DNA of 64,000 nucleotides from contig OZ024744.1 in assembly GCA_964016885.1 (NCBI GenBank), positions 118,426,697 to 118,490,696 on the forward strand, in the 5' to 3' direction. The notes under the pieces were generated by a model, which saw only the letters and a list, made by a program, of their open reading frames with translations, was not told where the DNA came from and made no database searches. The translations under genes and the position numbers were made by a program. Each line of letters begins with the position of its first letter. Position 1 is the stretch's first letter. The stretch is from Eledone cirrhosa. Its lineage: Eukaryota > Mollusca > Cephalopoda > Octopoda > Eledonidae. Shown here piece by piece: positions 21,132 to 32,048 of this stretch.

Positions 21132-21850
21132 ATGCTTTGGGAGGGTCATGTTGCCAATAAGAAACACATGCACTAGTTGCTTTCACTCCAATTTATTATA
21201 AATTAAATTTATAAATTTAAGAATTTATAAATTTCTGGTTGGTTGGTTGGTTCCACAACTGGACGGTTGTTCATATATTGTCAAACTTCTTTTGTCACAC
21301 ATTCTGTGACCTCTTCAGTGACTGGGATTCTTTTCTTTGCTTTTGTGCTTCTTCTTTGTTCTGTCCTACGCCGTCTTGTTTTTGTGTGTGTTGTGTGCTT
21401 AGTTTGCGCATGTGTTACATCCGGGTGTCTGTGTGTGTTTATATTCGTTTATTTATTTGTTTATTTACATGCCACTGGTTAGTTGTTTGCTCTATGTGTG
21501 TGTATGTTTTCATTTTGTCCCTAATTGTAAGTTGTGATGTTGCTAAAGCCAAGTACTCCACCCGTTTGCTGAAAATCATTCTAATTTTCAATTTCTGCTT
21601 GACCGGCAACCGCTCTGTATAATCAGTTCCTGATTATTATTAGAATTCTATAAGAATCAAACATTCATGATTTTCAGCAAAGAGGTGGAGTACTTGGCTT
21701 TGATAAGTAACAATCAGTACGAAAGAGAGCTCTGTCAGTTTTATCTCCCCTGTTTGCTGAACATTTAAAGTAAGTGAGACTGTCACTACTCTAAAACAAT
21801 AGCGTAAGGTCTTCGAAATGATTTTAATTAAGCATACAGTGTATTGCAAA
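21127..21850. repeat. Interspersed repeat with internal inverted repeat
   Basis: The first 290 bp (gggagggtcatgttgccaat, ctggttggttggttgg, ttgtcacacattctgtgacc) recur at 44.25-44.48 kb and, in part, at 23.91-23.98 kb. Near the end, 'agccaagtactccacccg' and 'gctgaaaatcat' (21,545-21,579) are inverted at 21,665-21,702. No coding frame is convincing and I do not recognise the family. Confidence 0.55.
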
Positions 21851-21899
21851 ATACACTATATATACATTCATATATATATCGCTATTTCAGAGCACCAAT

Positions 21900-22035
<136 letters not shown>

Positions 22036-23215
22036 TACAACAGATGCCCTCTTCTTAGTGAGACAACTACAAGAGAGATTCTTAGAGAATACTTAGCTTT
22101 TGCTTTGATAGGGTACCCCGATCTGTCATCTGGTGGTCCCTAAGGAAATTAGGTGTAGAGGAATGGCTTGTGAGGACAGTGCAAGCTATGTACAGAGGTT
22201 CTGTCAGTAAAGTGAGGGGAGGAATGGAGTTTAGTGAGGAATTCCAGATACAAGTAGGAGTACATCAGGGTTCGGTCCTCAGCCCACTCTTGTTCATTAT
22301 AGTCCTCCAAGCCATAACGGAGGAGTTTAAGACTGGCTGTACATGGGAACTTCTCTATGCTGATGATCTGGTTCTTATAGCAGAATCAGTAGAGGAGCTA
22401 GAGAATATGCTGGCTTTGGAAACAGCAGTTTGAATCAAGGGGACTGTGAGTGAACCTAGCTAAAACTAAAGTGTTGATGAGTAGAAAAGAGGACAATACT
22501 CTGATTCCATCAGGGAAATGGTCATGTTCAATATGTAGGAAAGGAGTTGGTATAAATTCCATAAAATGTACACAATGCAGATATTGAGTACACAAGAGAT
22601 GTAGCGGGATAGCAGGGAAACTAACAGGTAGGGAGAAATATGTATGCAGTAGATGTACAGGAAAATTTGACAGTAGAAGTCCCAGTGATAGACATATTTT
22701 TCAAATAGAGGTGGGTTTTATGGAAGTGGTGGATAGCTTCCGGTACCTAGGTGATTAGATTAGCATGGGAGGGGATGTTCCGAGGCCATAATATCCAGAA
22801 TAAGGGCAGGCTGGAAGAAGTTTAGGGAGCTGTTTCCTCTGCTGACGAAGAATGGTTTCTCCCTGCGTACGAAAGGCCAGTTATATGATGCCTGTGTGAG
22901 GAGCGTGATGCTGCATGGTAGTGAGACATGGGCAGCAACTGCGGAGCATATGCGATGGCTGGAGAGAAATGAAGGAAGCATGCTCCGTTGGACGTACAAT
23001 GTCAATGTGTGTGAACAACTGAGCATGGATGTTTTGAGAGAGAAACTATGTCTGAGAGAGATAAACTGTAGAGTGTAGGAGAGAAGACTGCTATTGTATG
23101 GACATGTGATGCGCATGGAGGATGACCGATGGGTCCCAGTGGAAGGAAGACGCAGTAGAGGAAGACCACGAAAAACATGGGTGGAAGTGGTGAGAGCTGA
23201 CCTCATATTGCTGTC
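22036..23215 (+). pseudogene. LINE-A copy 2, heavily broken
   Basis: Plus-strand RT to C-terminus. It starts at the codons for [10 protein letters not shown], lacks part of the LEKAF block (a short deletion near 22,090), then reads GVHQGSVLSPLLFIIVL, LLYADDLVLIAES, the Cys/His finger region and FRYLG. The C-terminus 'acatgtgatgcgcatggagg' follows, ending in 'gacctcatattgctg'. Several stops and frameshifts, for example near 22,435, 22,760 and 23,080, make it a pseudogene. No ATGATG tail is present. Confidence 0.85.
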
Positions 23216-23233
23216 GCCCACTATGGCCTAAAA

Positions 23234-23830
23234 CTCACCAACAGCCTAATAAGCCAACTACACCGTCACAGCTTACATACACCAACTACACCGTCACACC
23301 GTCACAGGCAAAATATGTATATATATATATGTATATATGTATCTACATGTATACATATGTATATATATATGTGTGGGGGACATAGAAATAATCGGGCTGG
23401 ATGCCCGATCGCGCAGTTAAACCACTAGGAGTGAAGGACCCCTAGCCTTTGTCAGGGCATTCTTCTAGAAGGCAACTCAGGAAACTGGGATAACTCTGAC
23501 ATAAAACTTGTGGCTCAGTAGTAACTGATGATGTTGATCTTTTCTTCTTTTCGGGTTATAGCTACTGTCACTCAGAGAGTGGGATTGGCTCAGTGCACAG
23601 TCTTTCCTCACCAACAGCCTAATAAGCCAACTACACCGGCACAACTTGTGGTAAAATATGTATTGTTCTATTTTTCACTTCCACGAAGTAAATCTTTATA
23701 TAAACACACAAAGCCATTCTTGTTATATCAACAACAACATTTATCTTATACAATACATTTCTCCTAAAGTGAATCAGCCTTTTATGTTACCCGAACCTAA
23801 ACATCGAGTGCTCACTCGGGTGAACCAACA
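23234..23830. repeat. Direct repeat pair enclosing a LINE-C-like 3' fragment
   Basis: A 32-bp sequence, 'ctcaccaacagcctaataag' followed by 'ccaactacaccg', occurs at 23,234-23,265 and again at 23,607-23,638. Between them is a LINE-C-like 3'-end fragment (23,340-23,606: 'acatagaaataatcgggctg', 'gtgggattggctcagtgcac') in the same orientation as the right arm of the 14-16 kb inverted repeat. Beyond 23,640 is unassigned AT-rich sequence. Confidence 0.65.
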
Positions 23831-23847
23831 GTAACTTCGCGTTACAC

Positions 23848-23855
23848 TATATATA

Positions 23856-23889
<34 letters not shown>

Positions 23890-24160
23890 TATATATATAT
23901 ATATATATATATTGTTATACTTTGGGAGGGTCATGTTGCCAATAAGAAACACATGCACCAGTTGCTTTCACTTCAATTTATTGGCAACATGACCCTCCCA
24001 AAGTATAACAATATCGGTTTCAACACACGATTTCAGATAAAGAATCTTGCTAAACAAATTCAGAAACGAAATATATATATATATATTATGTATATATATA
24101 TATATATACTATATATATATATATATTATGTATATATATATGTATATATATACTATATAA
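23848..24160. repeat. TA tracts around a short fold-back
   Basis: 23,911-23,945 (attgttatactttgggaggg...) is inverted at 23,978-24,012 with a 32-bp loop. The right side continues into 'ttcagaaacgaaatatatat', the inverse of the module at 13.43-13.50 kb. TA/TATG tracts flank the structure. Confidence 0.8.
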
Positions 24161-24164
24161 ATGG

Positions 24165-24478
24165 CAATTTATGTCTGTCTGTGTGTAACCAGTTAGCACC
24201 TACACCAATGATCTGATCCCGATAAACTTTACACACATGTTAAGCTAATATTCAGAAACAGGACTGGCTAATTGAATTTCAATAAAGGAGGAAATCTCAA
24301 TAGAGGAGGAAAGAGAAGACATTTCAGTGAGAGAGGGGGAAGAGGGATACTCCTACTGTATATTAAACCCTCCCTCCCACAACTCAGTCTTCGAAAACGA
24401 GGCAACAACTTATTAGAAATATATATAAAGAAATTTCAAACAAAGCAGACGACAATCTAATTTTGGTTAATGACTGAA

Positions 24479-24520
<42 letters not shown>

Positions 24521-24600
24521 CCTCTCTCTCACTCTCTCTCTCTTTCTCTCTCATATATATATATATCACATCCACAGATATGAAATCTGAACACGTGCAC
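24165..24600. other. Possible Helitron 5' remnant, then (CT)n
   Basis: 'atttatgtctgtctgtgtgt' resembles the start of invertebrate Helitron 5' ends. About 300 bp of purine-rich sequence follows, and a CT tract lies at 24,482-24,560. Only the start is suggestive. Confidence 0.35.
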
Positions 24601-25402
24601 ACGCTTAGGTCACATTAAGGTCAACTGCAGGAATTACTGATAAGTTACAACAAAGTGTTATGATCAATGACCTGGAAGTTGGCTTACCTGAGATTAGTCC
24701 GAAGAATAAACTCCAAATCGTATGTTGACGAATATTCGTACTCCCGACATGTTAATTGTAACATGCCGTCTTTGAGAGTAGAGTTTATTTAGTCGGTATT
24801 TCGAGGTGTCGGATCGTGGGAAGATTAACACGAATTAAGAAGATGTAACTTCTTCCCCCATTATTGACACTTTGCAACAGTGAATGTTACAAGGCCCTCT
24901 TTAGGGCCAACACCTCTGATTGTTTATCCGACTTATTATGGTGTGTTTTCTCGGGTTATGTCTACTATAGGGGGAAAACGGGATGGATTTATTGAATTGC
25001 TTCAGTCATTCAAAGGGCTTTACAAACGGTGATATACAGGGTGCTTGAACAGTACCTGAATATGTTCACTCAGTTATAATTTCTTCAATAATTGCGATGA
25101 CTTCCTCAGTTGTTCTGAGTTTGTTCTTGAGCGCTAAGTTTGAGCGCTAAGTTTGCTATTCTTATACATAAGTTTGTTGAATAAGTTCGATACTCTTCGA
25201 GCTCAAACTTCCCCAGCTTATTCACTTTGAATGAAGAAAGCTGGATGGAAGAAGGACTTATGACTGAAACAGCTATTGATAGTTTCGCTAAAAAAAATTG
25301 ATCTGGCATAAACACACCTAGCAAAGGTTGTTATTGAAAATCCAGTATGGCACCCAGGGTCGCTAGCATTTTCAGGCGCACTCTAGGAACTGCAAATATA
25401 TA
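24601..25402. other. About 800 bp without recognised gene
   Basis: Non-repetitive-looking sequence with mixed composition. The only structure I note is the hairpin GGCCCTCTTTAGGGCC at about 24,890, discussed as a finding. No open frame longer than about 70 codons is convincing. Confidence 0.4.
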
Positions 25403-26995
25403 TCTCTATATATATAAAATTAAGTATGTGTGTGTGTCTGTGTATTACCTATAGGGGCCTACATCTTACGACCGATTTTCATGAAACTTTACAGGTCCAT
25501 AGATTAGTCATCGGGGAGTGTTTTCTATATATCAGCGTATCGTTTTTTTTTTTATTCCGGGGTCATTAAATATTCAAAAGTAAATCAACCAAATACACAA
25601 AATCTTAGTTAAAACAAATTAAAGGGAAGTAAATCTTGATACCTAAGAAGCAGGACAGAAGGAATTATTTCCTGTTGATAGTTACTCTAATCGGTTAAAA
25701 CAATTTCCACACAATGACAAATGACTTTTTGGTCGCTCTACCAGCTAAAACTACATTGAACAAAATATTTAAGTAAAATCATCTTAAGAAACATCAACAC
25801 CATTCTTTCATGAGACACTACTAATGAAAAAGAACGAATGTAGGAGAAATCGTCAATCCATATAAACTTTCACCGTTAACTCAGCAGACGACATCACTTA
25901 ATATCTACACTCCTACATCGATCTGTATGTTAATTCTCTCTCTCTCTCTCTATTTTATATATATAATCTTTCTCTCTATTTTATATGTGTATATATATAA
26001 AATTATATACGATTTCACTCATTTCGCCATTTGCTACACCTTACGACCGATTTTCAAGAAACTCGCCAGCTCATGAATTTCCAACCAGGTTTTATTCCTA
26101 CTTGGACTCCATTCATCTCAGTTCACACTATTGACTTCTACTAAACCGGGTGTCAACGATAATTCTTTAACTTTTTAAGCCTGCGATAAATGGTTACTTT
26201 GTACAATCCGACTATACTGTTCTCTGCACTAATCTCTTTCATGGGTGCTATTCCAGATATGCTTAAACTATTCCGAAGAAAACGGCGCGAGGCAGAAGTA
26301 TGACAAATAGACGAGCAAGTGAGCCACTACAAAATGCTGAGATAAAACGAACTAGAAACGCAATGTCCACGACCGCTGCATGCACTGCTGAAAATGAGGG
26401 TCAGCACGTTCGCAGACAAAGAAGAAACGCAATGTCGACGGCCACTGCACGGACTACGGAGACATCATCCAAAAGGCGTGATCGGTTGCAGAGTAATCTT
26501 CAAAGAAACCTTTCCAGAAATGGTCTTTCAAGGCCTTCCAGTTCACGATGGCTACTTATGGCGTTTGAATATAGCCCTACCTTCAATAATGCCACCCATG
26601 CTATGTGATCATTGGCGATATGTCCACCATTTGCACCTACTGCAATGCCATGAAGTGGCCAGGTGAACCATCTGGGATGTACTGCGCAAATGGAAAGATC
26701 AGCCTACCTTTCCTCCTTAATCCACCTGATCCATTGAAGACGTATCTGGCAGGTGAAACAGCGGAGTCTAAGCACTTCCTTGAAAATATCCGGAAATATA
26801 ACTGTACCTTTCAGATGACATCGTTTGGAACAAACATTGTTAAGGAAGACGGTTTCATGCCTACATTTAAAGTTCAGGGGCAACTGTGTGTGGCCATAGA
26901 TGAATCATCGAGAAGCAGTTGCTAATATCAACACCTTTTCATCAAAACAGATATTATTTTACCTACCCAGGTAACGCTAGGTACTACTGATAGTA
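25403..26995 (+). mobile_element. Helitron with truncated Rep gene
   Basis: The 5' end reads TCTCTATATATATAAAATTA and continues 'gtgtgtgtgtctgtgta', as in invertebrate Helitrons. 'tcttacgaccgattttcatg' follows and recurs at about 26,035, so two 5' regions may be nested. The 3' end is 'cccaggtaacgctaggtact' then 'actgatagt', a decayed version of the hairpin plus CTAG terminus. A Rep N-terminal fragment lies inside. The rest of Rep and the helicase are missing. Confidence 0.68.
26300..26925 (+). pseudogene. Helitron Rep N-terminal fragment (Helitron_like_N)
   Basis: Two overlapping frames make one decayed protein. 26,300-26,560 encodes a basic leader with repeated MSTTAA/MSTATA and RR-rich sequence. 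26,605-26,925 encodes CTYCNAMKWPGEPSGMYCAN, GKISLPFLLNPPDPLKTYLA, SKHFLENIRKYN, FQMTSFGTN and FKVQGQL, the sequence order typical of the Helitron Rep N-terminal domain with its CxxC pair. The protein stops where the catalytic HUH region should begin and the element's 3' end follows within 70 bp. Confidence 0.75.
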
Positions 26996-27011
26996 TATAT
27001 ATATATATATA

Positions 27012-27048
27012 TACTAGCTGCAGTACCAGTTATTCGCAGTTCTCATAT
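27012..27048 (-). mobile_element. Helitron 3' terminus, minus orientation
   Basis: 'actagctgcagtacc' followed by 'agttattcgcagttc' is the reverse complement of a Helitron end (hairpin then TGCAGCTAGT). It faces the end at 26,995 across a short TA tract. No more of this element is visible. Confidence 0.55.
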
Positions 27049-27058
27049 ATATTAATAA

Positions 27059-27418
27059 TTAATGGTGCTGCGATCGAATGTGGCTTTTTAGCCCAACCAA
27101 TGATCTAAAATGTCTTGCACAGAGTTGGCAACCAAAACATTCACTGGCAATAACCGGCTGTGGTTGGAGTTCATGTACTTTTGCATGTCGTTTGAGCCCT
27201 CCTGCTGATTTACATTCTCTACCACATGCTTGGCAGGCATGATAAGTAGCATCTCCAACAGCAGCCTGGTAGTCAACCACTGGTCTCAGTTTATGACTGC
27301 GAAAATGACTTTCGAGTCCAGCTTTGCTGAGGCAAAGTCTTGAACAGACGCTGCATGTCAGCGCCTTAGGAGGACCTTCGCTGTCTGGGAAATGTAACAG
27401 CAATACCTTTCCTGACAT
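27059..27418 (-). pseudogene. LINE-C C-terminal C2H2 zinc fingers
   Basis: About 119 residues with three C2H2 fingers at similar spacing: CSVCSRLCLSKAGLESHFRS.H, then CQACGRECKSAGGLKRHAKV.H, then CQLCARHFRSLVGLKSHIRS.H. The last lies at the stop. In this LINE type such fingers presumably bind the element's RNA or target DNA. The segment is separated by a frameshift from the GKRPPHKPKKRYKDSLKASL domain just upstream (27,737-27,444). A host zinc-finger gene is unlikely because the upstream frame is clearly LINE. Confidence 0.75.
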
Positions 27419-28559
27419 CCCTCTTTACTTTCTTGTATGCAATTCAAGATGCTTCAAAAGCAACTTTCCCCTCATATACAGTCTTTCTCCATTTATTACG
27501 ATCACCAGCAACATTTTCCCATGTATCAGCAGAGATGTTAGCGTCTTTCAGAGAGGCTTTCAAGGAATCCTTATACCTCTTTTTTGGCTTATGTGGCGGT
27601 CGTTTTCCTTTAACTAACTCTCCATAAAAGAGTTGTTTGGGTATTCTAGAATCCTTCATCCTGGCAAGGTGACTACTCCATCGGAGTCTTTGCTTAAGCA
27701 CAAGAGCTTCTATGCTTTTACAAAGAGAGCTTTCCAAAAATTGGCATCACTGATGTGTTCCCTCCAGTGAATTCCATGGATCCGTCTGAGACGCATCTGA
27801 AATGCTACAATTGTTTAAGGTGGTGACCCAGGTCTCACAGGCATAAAGAAGAGAAGAGAGCACACATGCCTTGTACACCTTTACCTTTGTCTTCTTGCAT
27901 ATGTCTCGCCAACCCCAGAGGCACCTTTCTAGCTTTCCAAAAGCATCACTTGCTTTCCTAATCCTAAGTGGGATTTCACTATCAAGGTTGCTGTATTGAT
28001 TGACAGTGCTTCCCAGGTAGACAAACTGATCAACCACTCCAAGTCATTAACCATACACAGATATTTGGTTCATTGTACTGCTTACCAGGGGCAGGTTGGA
28101 CATGACGACAGTTTTCTTGAGACTGGCAATCAATCCTAGAGCAGTGCAAGCATCAGAAAATGCATTCAAAATGTGCTGCATATCAATCTCTGTGTGCACT
28201 ACAAGATCGCAATCATCTGCATACAAGAGGTCTCTTATGATTGATGTAAATACTTTTGTTTATGCAGCAAAGCGCCTGATGTTAAATATGCTGCCAGAGG
28301 TTCGATATCGGATGTAAACACCATGCTCGCAATTCCTGAATGTAATACAGAAAACCATTGCAAAGTATATGGCAAACAGGGTCGGTGCTGGAATATCCCC
28401 CTGTTTCACTCCATTTTTTACTGAGATAGGCTCCGACATTAACCCAAAGCTTCATGTCATCATGGAAAGACCTAACTAAAGCAAGGAACTTATCAGGGCA
28501 ACCAAGTTTCTGGAGAACCTTCCATAATGCATCTCTGTTAACAGTATTGAAAGCTTTTG

Positions 28560-29873
28560 TCAGATGACAAAAACCTGATACAGATCCAAGCCTTGTTCAA
28601 TGCACTTCTTCTGGAGCTGTCTAGCTGAGAAGATCATATCAGTAGTGCCGCGTCCAGCACGAAAACCAGATTGACTTTCAGGAAGAACAGAATCTACAAT
28701 GTGTGTCAGCAGATGGTCTAGAAGCACCCTACATAAAATTTTTCCTACGACAGAAAGCAATGATATACCTCTGTAGTTCCTACAATCATTCTTGTTACCC
28801 TTTCCTTTGTACAAGACCACCATTACTGCATCTCTCCAGGCCTCAGGTACGGATTCATTAGCCAATATCCTGCCAAACAAAGAGTGAAGATGTTGCAGGA
28901 GTCTCCTACCACCATATTGTAGGAGCTCAGCATGTATGCCATCCATACCTGGAGACCTTCCACTGTTCAGCTTCGAGATAGCTACTGCAACCTCCTCAAA
29001 TGTCGGAGGTTCTTTCACAGGTTTTTCAGGAATGAGATTGAGGAAATCTTCATTGAAGACAGACGGCTGATTCAAAAGTTAATCAAAGTGCTCTCGCCAC
29101 CTTCACAGAATTCCCTGTGGGTCACGAAGAAGTTCCTTGCCATCCCTGGTGCAAAGCGGTTAAACCAGAGAAGAAGATGGTCCATAAACCTCACGCAAGA
29201 GACTGTACAACAGCTTTGTGTTATTGGAATCAGACGCAGTTTGTATCTCACCAACCTTCTCACTCCACCACTGATCCTTCATCTGAGAAAGACTCCGCCT
29301 AACACGTGATTTTACATCCCTGAGTTCCTCATGCAAGGTATTCCTCTCCTGTGGTTTTGCCGTCAAGTAGCGTGACAGAGCACGCCTCTTATCAGCCAAC
29401 AAGTCTTCTATATGTACATCATTCTCATTAAACCAGTCCTGATGTTTTCTCTGCACCAATCCTAGAACACGCCTGCCTACATCATAAACCGATTTTTTAA
29501 GGGTCAGCCAATCCTCACCAAGATCTGCAACATGCATATGTTCTCGCAATATCCTCTTCACACTATTATCTCTAAGACGAGCAGCATTCAATCTTCTGGG
29601 CAGGGTAACACCAGGAGCCTGGATTTTATGTTTTGTAATTAATTTCATTTTTGCATGAACCAGGCGGTGGTCTGTCCAACACTCAGCCCCATGAAGAACA
29701 TGAACACACTGGACACCCCACCTGTCACATACCCTGATAAGGACGGAGTGCAAAAAATGCCATTCCTTACATGCAGGGTGCATCCATGTGGTCTTAAATT
29801 TGTTCTTTTGTTGAAACACATTTCTCTGCTTCCCATCACCACAATTACGTCTACACTGTTCCCACCAACACAT
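28560..29873 (-). pseudogene. LINE-C endonuclease end, linker and RT start
   Basis: Two frames. 29,873-29,160 encodes the endonuclease C-terminus (WTDHRLVHAKM) and a charged linker with RRLNAARLRDNSVKRIL, WFNENDVHIEDLLADKRRAL and SQMKDQWWSEKVGEIQ. 29,075-28,560 encodes RT blocks 0-2: FEEVAVAISKLNSGRSPGMD, WRDAVMVVLYKGKGNKNDCR, NYRGISLLSVVGKIL and SQSGFRAGRGTTDMIF. The frame changes near 29,100. The element encodes its own mobilisation enzyme when intact, but not here. Confidence 0.85.
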
Positions 29874-29943
29874 TTACACTCACACAAGTCAATCCCCTAT
29901 TTTTAGACTAAAATCACTGACCTGCTACCAAACTCCCTACTGT

Positions 29944-31294
29944 GTGTGGAATGTGTGTTGGTATATATTTATAACAGATGCCCTCTTCTTGGTGAGACAA
30001 ATGCAAGAGAGGTTCTTAGAGAAGAATAAGCCACTATACTTGGCCTTTGTTGACCTAGAGAAGGCCTTTGATAGGGTACCCCGATCTGTCATCTGGTGGT
30101 CCCTAAGGAAGCTGGGTGTTGAGGAATGGCTTGTAAGGACAGTGCAAACTTTGTACAGAGGTACTCTCAGTAAAGTCAGGGTAGGAATGGAGTTTAGTGA
30201 GGAATTCCAGATACAAGTAGGAGTACATCAGGGTTCGGTCCTCAGCCCGCTCTTGTTCATTATAGTCCTCCAAGCCATAACAGAGGAGTTTAAGACTGGC
30301 TGTCCATGGGAACTTCTCTATGCTGACGATCTGGCTCTTATGGCAGAATCAGTAGAGGAGCTAGAGAATAAATTCCGGCTATGGAAACAGCAGTTGGAAG
30401 CAAGAGGACTGAGAGTAAATCTAGCTAAGACAAAAGTGTTGATGAGTAGAAAAGAGGACAAAACCCTGATTCCGTCAGGGAAATGGCCATGTTCGATATG
30501 CAGAAAAGGAACTGGCATAAATTCTATAAAATGCACACAATGTAGGTCCTGGGTACACAAGAGATGTAGCGGGATAGCAGGCAAACTAACAGGTAGGGAG
30601 AAATATGTATGCAGTAGATGTACAGGGAAATTAGACAGTAGAAGTCGCACTGATAGACACATTTTTCAAATGCGAGAGGGCGCTATAGAAGTGGTGGATA
30701 GCTTCCGGTACCTAGGAGATCAGATTAGCATGGGAGGAGGGTGTTCCGAGGCCATAGTATCTAGAATAAGGACGGGTTGGAAGAAGTTTAGGGAGCTGCT
30801 TCCTCTGTTGACGAAGAAGGGTTTCTCCCTGCGTACGAAAGGCCGGTTGTATGATGCCTGTGTGAGGAGCGCGATGCTGCATGGTAGTGAGACATGGGCA
30901 GCTACCGCAGAAGATATGCGACGGCTGGAGAGAAATGAGGCAAGCATGCTCCGTTGGATGTGCAGTGTAAATGTGCGTGAACGACCCAGCATAAATGTGT
31001 TGAGAGAGAAACTGTCTGAGAGGGATAGAATGTAGTGTACGGGAGAGGAGACTGAGGTGGTATGGACATGTGATGCGCATGGAGGATGACCGATGGGTGA
31101 AGAAGTGCCAGGAAATGCCAGTTGAAGGAAGACGTAGTAGAGGTAGACCACGAAAAACATGGGCGGAGGTGGTGAGAACAGACCTCAGATCATTGAAGCT
31201 CACGGTGGAGATGACGAGGAACCGTGACGAGTGGAGAGATGCTGTGCTGAATAAGACCCGTCCCACCCTTGCAAGCAGGGAAAAGCGGACGTAA
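29944..31294 (+). pseudogene. LINE-A copy 3 RT, PHD-like finger and C-terminus
   Basis: A 363-residue frame (29,944-31,035) reads [54 protein letters not shown], the C4HC3 cluster CSICRKG...CTQC...VHKRC...CSRC, and GRLYDACVRSAMLHGSETW. A 2-bp loss after 'gagaaactgt' (about 31,014) moves translation out of frame. The rest (WYGHVMRMEDDRWVKK...RPRKTWAEVVRTDLRSLK) continues at 31,070-31,294. Catalytic YADD and the upstream D are intact, so this copy shows the ancestral residues well. Confidence 0.87.
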
Positions 31295-31340
31295 AATGAT
31301 GATGATGATGATGAATGATGATGATGATGATATACATATC
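29960..31340 (+). mobile_element. LINE-A copy 3 with (ATGATG)n tail
   Basis: Plus-strand 5'-truncated LINE-A beginning at the codons for TDALFLVRQ (about 29,970) and ending in 'ggaaaagcggacgtaaa' plus an ATGATG tract at 31,293-31,330. It is the best guide in this window to the LINE-A 3' end. It abuts the 5' limit of LINE-C on the opposite strand. Confidence 0.88.
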
Positions 31341-31430
31341 ACTCAGTCAAAATGATCAACATACATACATAAATACATATATACATACAGACATACATAC
31401 ACACATTCATACATATAGGATATCTCTATG
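31340..31430. repeat. TACA/CATA microsatellite
   Basis: Short tetranucleotide repeats between LINE-A copy 3 and the next LINE fragment. Confidence 0.85.
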
Positions 31431-32048
31431 TAATACAGGAACAAGAACTCCCTACCAAATATCTGCTACACAAAAGAGGAGGGCGATCAGTCGACAATAA
31501 ATGTAGGCTGTGTAAAACAAGATTGAAGATGTTAGCCACATTGTTGCCATCTGTGAAAGAATGTTGTCTCGCTACTACCTCCCCATGAGACACAATGGGA
31601 TAGCTAGAACCATCTGGAACACACCAAGGAAAACAAAATTAAAAACAAATAGGGTGGAATATGTTGAGATAGATGGCACTAAGGAATATTGGTGGGACCT
31701 GAAAATAAAAACTGCCACCAAATTAAAACACAACCGGCCTAATATTGTTGTTTGGGGGCACACATTGAAAACATGCTCTGTTGTAGAGATCAGCTGCCCA
31801 CATGATGTCAATGTTGTATGAAAAATACAGGAGAATGTGGACATCTACAGACCATTGATGAGGAGTTTATAGATCCAGTATCCAATATACACCTTCAGCT
31901 TCATACTCATCATTATTGGAGCTAGAGGTTATATACCAACCCACTTGGACCAAAGTATAACTGAACTTGGATTTGTGGACAAAGACCACAGCTCACTAAT
32001 TTCTAGACTACAAATGGCTGCAATAGCTGGCACCTTCAAAATTGGTAA
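31431..32048 (+). pseudogene. LINE fragment with restriction-like endonuclease
   Basis: Across two frames I read LPTKYLLHKRGGRSVDNKCR.LC and, after a frameshift, EDVSHIVAICERM. These form the C..C...H....C finger found before the endonuclease of R2/R4-type LINEs. Then comes LSRYYLPMRHNGIARTIWN, EYWWDLKIKTATKLKHNRPN, IVVWG and CSVVEISCPHDVNVV, followed by an in-frame stop and GARGYIPTHLDQSITELGF. The RPN...VVW...EIS pattern matches the PD-(D/E)xK-like endonuclease, but N replaces the expected D. Only the C-terminal region is present. Confidence 0.65.

Larger units (their letters stand above)
27055..29935 (-). mobile_element. LINE-C: RTE-like LINE ending in C2H2 fingers
   Basis: Minus-strand non-LTR element running from the endonuclease C-terminus (about 29,840) through linker, RT and C-terminal domain to a zinc-finger tail ending at about 27,059. 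Key motifs: TTWMHPACKEWHF and CWTDHRLVHAKM (endonuclease end), AISKLNSGRSPGMDGIHAEL and NYRGISLLSVVGKIL (RT), LLYADDCDLVVHTE read at about 28,200-28,240 (palm), RLRWSSHLARMKDSRIPK (C-terminus). Several frame breaks lie between 28,560 and 28,040. It is 5' truncated. The finger-bearing tail is shared with the LINE-C-like 3' blocks elsewhere in the window. Confidence 0.85.
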
